In this document: positions 5,227 to 10,166 of the stretch, one piece after another
How the letters are laid out: every line of letters begins with the position of its first letter
How positions within the stretch are numbered: position 1 is the stretch's first letter
DNA from: an uncultured bacterium
GTDB lineage: Bacteria > Planctomycetota > Phycisphaerae > Phycisphaerales > UBA1924
Length of the DNA: 10,166 bases
Assembly (NCBI GenBank): GCA_938003595.1
Contig: CALKYH010000263.1
Location: 1-10,166 of the forward strand
Reading direction: 5' to 3'
Notes under the pieces: generated by a model
The model's database searches: none
What the model saw: the letters and a program-made list of their open reading frames with translations, nothing else
What the model was told of the DNA's origin: nothing
Program-made: the position numbers and the translations under genes

Positions 5227-6710
5227 GCCTCGGCGAGGATGGTTTCCTTCAGCACCCGGCGCATGACCTTGCCCGTTCCGTTGCGGGGCAGCGCCGGCAG
5301 GACGCGGATCTCGGCGGGGACCTTGTACGGCGCGATCCTGCCCCGGCAGAAGGCGCGCAGCTCGGCCTCGGTCGCGGTCATGCCCTCGCGGAACTCAACG
5401 AACGCCACCGGGATCTCGACGCGCACGGGGTCCGCCTTCCCCACGACGCCGGACGCGGCGACGGCGGGATGAGCGTCGAGGACCTCCTCGATCTCACGCG
5501 GGAAGACATTCTCCCCGGCGATGATGAGCATCTCCTTGATGCGACCGGTGATCGACAGGTGCCCGTCGTCGCTGAAGCGGCCCATGTCGCCGGTGCGCAG
5601 GTGGCCGCGCTCGTCGAAGGCCGCGGCGGATTCCTCCGGGAGATTGAAGTAGCCCTTCATCAGCTGCGGCCCGCCGATGCGGACCTCGCCATCCTGGTTG
5701 GGACCGAGCTCGCGCCCGGTGGCGGGATCGACGATGCGCTCGATCACGCGCGGGATCGGCTGGCCCACGGAGCCGGCGCGGTAATCCCACGGGCGGCACC
5801 AGTTGGTGACGGGCGCGGTCTCGGTCAGGCCGTAGCCCTCGCAGATGCGGACGCCGAAGCGCTCGTGGAAACGCTCCGCGACGGGCCTGGGCAGCGGCTC
5901 GCCGCCGGAGACGATGTAGCGGAGCGAGGCGAAATCCTCGGCTTCGGCGCTCTTGACGCTCAGCAGCGCGTTGTACATCGAGGGGATGGCGATGAACGCC
6001 GTCGGTCGGTGATGGCGCAGCAGACGGACGATGTTCTGCGGCACGAACTTGGCGGCGTACACCGCGCGGCAGCCAACCGTCAATGGGAGCATCGTCAGCA
6101 CGGTGAAGCCGAAGGAATGGAACTGCGGCAGCACGCCGAGGATGACATCGCGATGGCCGAACTGCGCCCACTCCACGCACTGCTGGATGTTCGCGGTGAT
6201 GTTCTGGTGCGAGAGCATCACGCCCTTGGGCTTGCCGCTGGTGCCCGAGGTGTAGAGCAGCACGGCCAGCTCGTCGCGCGAGCCGAAGCAGCCGGCGAAC
6301 GAGGGCCAGCGCGGCTCGGGCAACGCGCGGAACTGGATGTCCTCGAGGCGCTGGATGCGCGGCCCCCTGGGCGGCTCTCCGAGGTAATCGAGCATGGGCT
6401 GCACGGCGATGATCGTGTCGCAGCCGCAGTCGTCCACGACATACTGGAGCTCGCCGGGCTTGAGGAGGTAGTTGAGAGGGACGACGACCTTGCCGGCCAT
6501 CCAGGAGGCCAGAGCGGCGATGGGGAAGAACGCCCCGGTCGGGAGCAGGACCCCCACCGTCCGGGACCGGCTGGTCTCGGCGAGCCGGTCGGCCAGATGG
6601 CTGGCGGCGATCAGCAGCTCCACCCGGCGCCAGGGCCGGAGATCGTCGATCGCGGCGACCTCGGCCGGTCTGGTCAGCAGGCGGCGGAGGATCGGCCAAT
6701 GGATGCTCAT
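5202..6710 (-). CDS. AMP-dependent acyl-CoA synthetase (fatty-acid CoA ligase-like)
   Basis: 502 residues, a complete ANL-superfamily adenylating enzyme: it activates a carboxylic acid with ATP to an acyl-adenylate and transfers it, usually to CoA. Motifs in order: phosphate loop YTSGTSGKPKG (163-173); LPQFHSFG (194-201), a common aliphatic-acyl ligase signature; GGEPLP (269-274); YGLTET (283-288); LRTGD (371-375) with the ribose-binding Asp; TGRIKEMLIIAGENVFP (388-404), the hinge and A8 region; and GTGKVMRR with catalytic Lys481. It is slightly shorter at the N-terminus than many FadD proteins. LPQFHSFG is also typical of acyl-ACP synthetase-like fusions, so the acceptor could be CoA or ACP; the substrate is not readable. 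A GAGG (6721-6724) lies 10 bases before the start. It is divergent from the lipoprotein gene and convergent with tRNA-Leu, and appears to stand alone as a single-gene unit. Confidence 0.92.
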   Translation of the reverse strand: MSIHWPILRRLLTRPAEVAAIDDLRPWRRVELLIAASHLADRLAETSRSRTVGVLLPTGAFFPIAALASWMAGKVVVPLNYLLKPGELQYVVDDCGCDTIIAVQPMLDYLGEPPRGPRIQRLEDIQFRALPEPRWPSFAGCFGSRDELAVLLYTSGTSGKPKGVMLSHQNITANIQQCVEWAQFGHRDVILGVLPQFHSFGFTVLTMLPLTVGCRAVYAAKFVPQNIVRLLRHHRPTAFIAIPSMYNALLSVKSAEAEDFASLRYIVSGGEPLPRPVAERFHERFGVRICEGYGLTETAPVTNWCRPWDYRAGSVGQPIPRVIERIVDPATGRELGPNQDGEVRIGGPQLMKGYFNLPEESAAAFDERGHLRTGDMGRFSDDGHLSITGRIKEMLIIAGENVFPREIEEVLDAHPAVAASGVVGKADPVRVEIPVAFVEFREGMTATEAELRAFCRGRIAPYKVPAEIRVLPALPRNGTGKVMRRVLKETILAEAKEQALPS

Positions 6711-6742
6711 CGCGTCGGAACCTCGGAAAACAGCCGGAGATA

Positions 6743-6757
6743 GCCGCCGTCGGCGGC
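6743..6757. repeat. 7-bp inverted repeat in the ligase/lipoprotein spacer
   Basis: GCCGCCG and CGGCGGC (6743-6749 and 6751-6757) are inverted around one central T, in the 170-base divergent region. Such GC dyads arise easily in DNA of this composition. It lies about 32 bases ahead of the ligase start and could be a regulatory site, but nothing else supports this. Confidence 0.25.
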
Positions 6758-6868
6758 GTGTGCAGGCGATCGGCGCCCCGTGACGATAACCTACCGGACG
6801 GGTCGGGTTCGCGGTTGGATCCGCGGGTCCCGGCCGCCCTGTTTCGCCCCCATTCGCCGCCCCGGTAC

Positions 6869-6873
6869 GGAGA
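6869..6873 (+). promoter_or_regulatory. Ribosome-binding site deciding the lipoprotein start
   Basis: GGAGA lies 7 bases before the ATG at 6881. The open frame extends 41 codons further upstream, but this site and the lipoprotein signal that follows it fix the start at 6881. Confidence 0.7.
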
Positions 6874-6880
6874 CCGTGAC

Positions 6881-7729
6881 ATGCTCAGCGTCCGCGCGTT
6901 CGTGACCAACCCCGTCCCCCTGTTCCGAGCCGCGGTCCTTGGCGCCGTGGTCGCCGTGGGAGGCGTCGGGCTGACCGGCTGCTCCAGCAGCGGCGGCAGC
7001 ACCCAGGCGACGATCGCGGAGGATTACGACGCGGGGAACTACCAGTCCGCCTACGACCGGGCGGTGCAGGTGGCGAACCGTTCGAACGGTCGCGCGAAGG
7101 AAGAGGCCTCGCTGTACGCGGGCCTGAGCGCGCAGTCGATGGGGCAGGCCTCCGAGGCCGAGAAGTGGCTCTCGCCGCTGGTGAACTCGAGCGACCCGGC
7201 GATCGCCGGACGCGCCGGCTCGGCGCTGGGCGTGCTGGAGATGGACCGCGGGAATCACCAGAAGGCCGCGGCGCTGCTGACGCAGGCCTCCGGCAAGCTC
7301 AACGGCGACGACGCCGCGCGGGCGCTGTACTACGCCGGCCAGTGCTACGAGGCCATGGGCGACACGGGCAAGGCGACCGCCGAGTACCAGAAGGCGTCCT
7401 CGCTCGCCGTTGATCCGCGCCTGAAGTCCGAGATCGATTCGCGGATGAACGCCGGCGGCTACGCGGCCGGCGGCGGCGGCGGCTCGGGCGGGTACTCCAT
7501 CCAGCTCGGCGCCTTCGGCTCCAAGGCCAACGCGGACAAGCTCGCGGCGCAGATGGCCGGCCAGGCCCAGTCGATGGGCTACGGCCCGCCGCGCGTGGCG
7601 CAGAAGCGCGACGGCTCCGGCCGCACCCTGTGGGTCGTCTATGTCGGCCGCTTCGAGTCGCTGCAGGAGGCCAGCAAGGCCAAGAAGCCCTTCGGCGGCG
7701 GCGCCTTCGCGGCGGCGGCGACGGACTGA
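6881..7729 (+). CDS. Lipoprotein with TPR-like repeats and a C-terminal SPOR domain
   Basis: 282 residues. A type II signal peptide is clear: basic residues in the first 16, a hydrophobic core about 17-31, and the lipobox LTGC with lipidated Cys34. After a Ser/Gly linker, residues about 42-180 form helical TPR-like repeats with regularly spaced Gly/Ala/Tyr (DAGNYQSAYDRAVQVA about 50-65; RALYYAGQCYEAMGDTGKATAEY about 157-179). A glycine-rich linker (192-204) leads to a SPOR domain at about 205-276, with YSIQLGAFGSKANADKLA and LWVVYVGRF as its two characteristic strands. SPOR domains bind glycan strands stripped of stem peptides at the division septum, so a periplasmic role in cell division or wall remodelling is likely, in the manner of DedD, RlpA or CpoB-like proteins. 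Asp after Cys is absent at +2 (Ser is present), which in Proteobacteria favours outer-membrane sorting. It has its own ribosome-binding site and a strong terminator, so it is probably monocistronic. Confidence 0.9.
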   Translation: MLSVRAFVTNPVPLFRAAVLGAVVAVGGVGLTGCSSSGGSTQATIAEDYDAGNYQSAYDRAVQVANRSNGRAKEEASLYAGLSAQSMGQASEAEKWLSPLVNSSDPAIAGRAGSALGVLEMDRGNHQKAAALLTQASGKLNGDDAARALYYAGQCYEAMGDTGKATAEYQKASSLAVDPRLKSEIDSRMNAGGYAAGGGGGSGGYSIQLGAFGSKANADKLAAQMAGQAQSMGYGPPRVAQKRDGSGRTLWVVYVGRFESLQEASKAKKPFGGGAFAAAATD

Positions 7730-7758
7730 GCCGGGACGAACCAATCTGAACACTCCTC

Positions 7759-7796
7759 AAGCGGGGGTCGGCGAGCGCCGGCCCCCGCTTTGCGTT
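7759..7796 (+). terminator. Strong intrinsic terminator after the SPOR lipoprotein gene
   Basis: AAGCGGGGGTCGGC (7759-7772) pairs with GCCGGCCCCCGCTT (7777-7790) in a 14-bp stem (one G-U pair) with the 4-base loop GAGC. TTGCGTT follows. It begins 30 bases after the lipoprotein stop and isolates that gene from the downstream pair. Confidence 0.8.
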
Positions 7797-7826
7797 GCAG
7801 GAATGGTCAGAATTCGAACCGGATGA

Positions 7827-7852
7827 CGACTCCCCCCGAATAGGCAGAGTCG
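7827..7852. repeat. Inverted repeat ahead of the GspG-like gene
   Basis: CGACTC (7827-7832) and GAGTCG (7847-7852) are inverted copies with a 14-base centre. A competing pair, ATTCGA (7812-7817) with TCGAAT (7850-7855), shares the right arm, so the leader could fold two ways. This lies just ahead of the ribosome-binding site at 7861-7866. Both pairings are short and may be chance. Confidence 0.25.
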
Positions 7853-7870
7853 AATCGCCAAGGAGGCCGC

Positions 7871-8422
7871 ATGAGCTTCGAGATCGGCGTCGCCATGATC
7901 GCGCTGGGAATTGGCGCGTTCTCGATCGGGGTCGTTGTCGGTCGTTGGCCGTCATGGACGCGGCGGCGGCGCGTCTCGTCAGTCGCGGTCTGCGTCGTGA
8001 CGCTCTCGGTCGTAGGAGTCGTGTCTGCGTTCCTGGCGTCGATCGTCGTTCCGCCGTGGAGCTACACCCATCTGATCCTCTCCGCCGGCTCAGGCCTGTA
8101 CCTGAAGGACAACGAGCATCCGGAGAGATACCAGAGCCGCGCCGAGGACGGCTGGGGTCGGCCATTCGTACAGCGACTGTCCGTTGAGCAGGCGCCATCG
8201 TCTGAATCGGACCAGGAGGAATCGAGAGACTTCCTCGCCTTCGAGGTTCGAAGTCTCGGGCCGAACGGGGTCTTGGATGACGACGATATTTGGGTGCAGT
8301 TTGAGGTCGTTCGTGAGGGTGGGCGCGTGAAGCTCATCGGCCGCAGGTGGGGCGGCATGAGTGAGAATCGACCAGATGCTTGGACCTTCCCGTACGAGGA
8401 GCGGGCTGATGTTCAAGAATGA
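7871..8422 (+). CDS. Two-TM membrane protein with a GspG (type II secretion pseudopilin)-like C-terminal fold
   Basis: 183 residues. AGGAGG at 7861-7866 supports this ATG (4-base spacing). Two membrane segments, about 6-23 and 37-60, flank a basic loop WTRRRR (29-34); this loop is probably cytoplasmic, so the C-terminal two thirds face outside. Residues 91-100 (AEDGWGRPFV) and 114-130 (FEVRSLGPNGVLDDDDI) match the C-terminal part of GspG/T2SSG pseudopilins: the DPWGxPY strand and the SLGADGxxGG...DADI calcium-binding segment. The prepilin GFTLIEL cleavage motif is absent, so this is not a normal pseudopilin; the fold seems to have been put behind a two-TM anchor. It overlaps the next gene by 14 bases. 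Codons here are visibly less GC-biased than in neighbours (35 G/C in 60 bases at 8221-8280, against 46 in 60 at 7261-7320), which may mean transfer or relaxed selection. Function unknown; coding is well supported. Confidence 0.75.
   Translation: MSFEIGVAMIALGIGAFSIGVVVGRWPSWTRRRRVSSVAVCVVTLSVVGVVSAFLASIVVPPWSYTHLILSAGSGLYLKDNEHPERYQSRAEDGWGRPFVQRLSVEQAPSSESDQEESRDFLAFEVRSLGPNGVLDDDDIWVQFEVVREGGRVKLIGRRWGGMSENRPDAWTFPYEERADVQE
8396..8401 (+). promoter_or_regulatory. Ribosome-binding site favouring the ATG at 8409
   Basis: GAGGAG lies 7 bases before the ATG at 8409 and inside the end of the upstream gene. It favours this start over later in-frame ATGs at 8454 and 8469, which have no such site although they would give a more compact signal peptide. 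Confidence 0.6.
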
Positions 8423-9479
8423 TCTATTCACCCTTGCCCCCACCCGCGAAACCATGAAGAATACTGGTATGGCCCGAAGCTGGCTTCTACTCGCAGCCTT
8501 CGCGCTCGGCGCTCCAACCCTCGCCGGCGGCGACGCTCCGACGCCGCTGGCGCAGGTCGAGGCCGCGAGCCGGGAGGATGCGCGCCGGCTGCGCGAGTTC
8601 GAGCGCACGCTCAACGGGATCCGGTTCCGCTACTTCGATGCGCCGCCGCTGCGGTCGCGGCGGGAGCTGGGCATGGCTCGGGTGGAGCAGGCGCTGCGTG
8701 CCGAGCCCGACCCGAGGAAGTACTCGATCGCGTGGGATGTCTTCTCGCGAGTGGAGGAGGCGAGCCGGGCGTCGCTGGTGGACGCCTTCGCCGCGGCGGA
8801 TGAGGACGCCGGCTGGCTGATGCTCGGCTGGCTCGCGGTCTTCGAGGACAGCCCGCTCGGCGATCGCGCCACGGCGCTGCTGGAGGCGCGGGCCGAGCGA
8901 GTGCGGGGGCTCGACGGGCTGCGCGAGATCGCTGAAAGCGGGATCCTGAGCGTGCACCCTCTCTTCGCGCAGCGCGCCGGGATCATGGCCGTGGCGGTGC
9001 AGCTGCCGGGTGTCGTGCCGGCGATGATCGTGGGGCAGATCTGGCCGCCCGACGGGCGCAGCCAGGCCGGGGGCACGCCGGACCTGATCGTCGTCCGCCA
9101 GCCGCTCGCCCCGTACCTGACCTTCGACGACCTGCTCGCGCCCCGAGCCCTGCGCACGGGGTCGATCGAGGCCGAGATGGCCGGTTCGGGGATCATCGAG
9201 GTGGATCGACGCGTCTTCGGCGGCCAGTTCGGTCGACGCGGCGCGTACCTGCCCCGCGACTTCAGCGTGCCGCGCTACGACCGTCAGAAGTACTTCTACC
9301 GCGGCGGCACGCACGAATCGCTCGTGGCGCTGACGACCCAGCTCTGGGGCAAGCCGACGGACTACCTCGGCTGGGATGTCGAGCTGTGGAGGCGCTGGTA
9401 CCTCGAGGAGTTCGAGCCCGAGATGCAGCGGCGCGCCAGTGTGGTGATCCCGGCGCCGCCGATCATCCCCACACCCTGA
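8409..9479 (+). CDS. Exported protein of unknown function
   Basis: 356 residues from the ATG at 8409, chosen for its well-spaced GAGGAG. The hydrophobic signal segment WLLLAAFALGAPTLAGG begins near residue 24, so the n-region is long; starting at 8454 (341 residues) would give a normal leader, MKNTGMARSW then the core. No known family. The mature part starts helical and Arg/Glu-rich (about 50-180), with a ratchet of Ala/Leu/Glu as in solenoid or coiled-coil proteins. The second half (about 215-330) is more strand-like, with many Gly, Arg and aromatic residues, including PPDGRSQAGGTPDL, YDRQKYFYRGG and a WDVELWRRWYLEEFEPEMQRR stretch near the end. The C-terminus is Pro/Ile-rich. It overlaps the GspG-like membrane protein gene by 14 bases, and the two are very likely co-translated, so a joint role at the cell envelope is plausible. 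It converges on the DnaJ-type gene with one base between stops. Confidence 0.75.
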   Translation: MFKNDLFTLAPTRETMKNTGMARSWLLLAAFALGAPTLAGGDAPTPLAQVEAASREDARRLREFERTLNGIRFRYFDAPPLRSRRELGMARVEQALRAEPDPRKYSIAWDVFSRVEEASRASLVDAFAAADEDAGWLMLGWLAVFEDSPLGDRATALLEARAERVRGLDGLREIAESGILSVHPLFAQRAGIMAVAVQLPGVVPAMIVGQIWPPDGRSQAGGTPDLIVVRQPLAPYLTFDDLLAPRALRTGSIEAEMAGSGIIEVDRRVFGGQFGRRGAYLPRDFSVPRYDRQKYFYRGGTHESLVALTTQLWGKPTDYLGWDVELWRRWYLEEFEPEMQRRASVVIPAPPIIPTP

Positions 9480-9480
9480 A

Positions 9481-10166
9481 TCAGGCGCGCGCGTCGCCGC
9501 TGGGCGGCGCGGCCCGCTCGCCCAGATCCCGGAGCGCCTGCTGATCGGCGTCGCTCAGGTTCTTCGGGGGCACGATCTTGACCACCGCGTAGAAGTCGCC
9601 CTTGCGGCCGTCCTGCGTCTCGGCGCCGCGCCCGCGCAGGCGGAGGCGCGAACCGCTCGCGGTGCCCGCGGGGATCGAGACCTCCATCACGCCCCCGGGC
9701 GTGCGCACGGGAACCTTGGCGCCGAGCGAGGCCTCGGTGATCGAGATCGGCAGGTCGGCGACGATGTCCAGGCCCTGATCACCCTCGCGCCGGTAGAACG
9801 GGTGCGGCGCCACCTTGATCGTCAGCAGCAGGTCGCCTCGCTCGCCCATGGGCGAGGGCTGGCCCTTGCCGCGCAGGCGCAGGCGTGCGCCGTCGGCGAC
9901 CGCCTTGGGGATGCGGACCTCGATGGTCTCGGCGTCTTCGTCGCCGAAGGACAGGCGCAGGGTGTACGCGCCGCCGCTGAGGGCCAGGTCGAAGGGGATG
10001 CTGATCTCGTGCTCGGCGTCGCGTCCCTTGCGCCGGGCCTTCTGGCGCCCGCCGGCGAAGGGGTCGCCCCCCCACTGGCCGCCGCGCGCCCGCCCGCCGC
10101 CGAAGACTTCTTCGAAGACCGAGCCGATGTCCTCGGCGTCGAATGGGTTGGCGCCGGCGTCGCCGC
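9481..10166 (-). CDS. Class-B DnaJ/CbpA-type J-domain co-chaperone (C-terminal part, cut by window edge)
   Basis: 227 C-terminal residues are visible; the J-domain would lie beyond base 10166. DnaJ-family proteins deliver substrates to DnaK (Hsp70) and stimulate its ATPase. Visible from the N-terminal side: the end of the G/F linker (FEEVFGGGRA and a G/R-rich stretch); C-terminal domain I, starting at EHEISIPFDLALSGGAYTL and including the hydrophobic IPKAVADGARLRLRGKG; the GDLLLTIKVAPHPFYRREG strand; C-terminal domain II with DLPISITEASLGAKVPVRTPGG and IPAGTASGSRLRLRGRG; and the GDFYAVVKIVPPKNLSDADQQAL end. No CxxCxGxG zinc-finger repeats occur between the G/F linker and domain I, so this is class B (CbpA-like) rather than class A DnaJ. 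The gene converges on the exported-protein gene with one base between the stops and no room for a terminator. Confidence 0.93.
   Translation of the reverse strand, partial: GDAGANPFDAEDIGSVFEEVFGGGRARGGQWGGDPFAGGRQKARRKGRDAEHEISIPFDLALSGGAYTLRLSFGDEDAETIEVRIPKAVADGARLRLRGKGQPSPMGERGDLLLTIKVAPHPFYRREGDQGLDIVADLPISITEASLGAKVPVRTPGGVMEVSIPAGTASGSRLRLRGRGAETQDGRKGDFYAVVKIVPPKNLSDADQQALRDLGERAAPPSGDARA

Noticed and set aside
5469..6743. Plus-strand open frame (424 codons) opposite the acyl-CoA synthetase
   Set aside because: The minus strand carries all ANL motifs in order; the plus-strand translation has no recognisable domain and a shadow-type composition.
6791..7753. Minus-strand open frame opposite the SPOR lipoprotein
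   Set aside because: The lipobox, TPR-like repeats, SPOR domain and ribosome-binding site are on the plus strand; the antisense product is Arg/Ala/Gly-rich and featureless.
7811..7825. AATTCGAACC stretch that, read on the minus strand, looks like a tRNA T-loop (possible tRNA remnant or attachment site)
   Set aside because: The T-stem has a mismatch and there is no anticodon arm, acceptor partner or direct repeat near it; chance resemblance is more likely.

Overview
This is GC-rich bacterial chromosome with tightly packed genes on both strands. The product types (a carboxyl-terminal processing protease with an unusually long N-terminal part, a TPR/SPOR lipoprotein, a pseudopilin-like C-terminal fold) and the base composition would suit a planctomycete of the Phycisphaerae type. 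That placement is an inference from overall impression, because no rRNA or other marker gene is present. I see no IS element, phage gene, CRISPR array or integrase, so most of the window looks like ordinary core chromosome.

Layout. Positions 1-3717 carry three minus-strand genes, in transcription order: a periplasmic S41 protease (ctpA-like, 3717-1456), a small protein resembling a degenerate QueC/PP-loop ATPase (1385-879), and the 5' part of comM, a Mg-chelatase-like AAA+ protein (800-1, cut by the window edge). A 256-base divergent spacer with two clear dyads separates them from a plus-strand pair: a small one-pass membrane protein (3974-4243) overlapping by ATGA with a pteridine-reductase-like SDR (4240-4986). 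A tRNA-Leu(GAG) follows, with its own sigma-70-like promoter and a strong intrinsic terminator.

From 6710 back to 5202 the minus strand encodes an acyl-CoA synthetase/AMP-ligase whose last codons lie inside the tRNA terminator hairpin. Divergently, the plus strand encodes a TPR-SPOR lipoprotein (6881-7729) closed by a strong terminator. Next come a two-TM protein with a GspG-like C-terminal fold (7871-8422, visibly less GC-rich) and an unrecognised exported protein (8409-9479). These two overlap by 14 bases and probably form a two-gene unit. At the right edge a class-B DnaJ/CbpA-type co-chaperone (minus strand, N-terminus beyond the window) converges on them with a one-base gap.

How the genes work together. 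Envelope functions recur (periplasmic protease, septal/peptidoglycan-binding lipoprotein, exported unknown, pseudopilin-like membrane protein), but nothing ties the whole window into one pathway. The most interesting items are the QueC-like remnant, the pseudopilin fold without a prepilin signal paired with an unknown exported protein, a consensus DnaA box beside a perfect 16-bp GC palindrome in front of comM, and the terminator shared with a convergent coding end.
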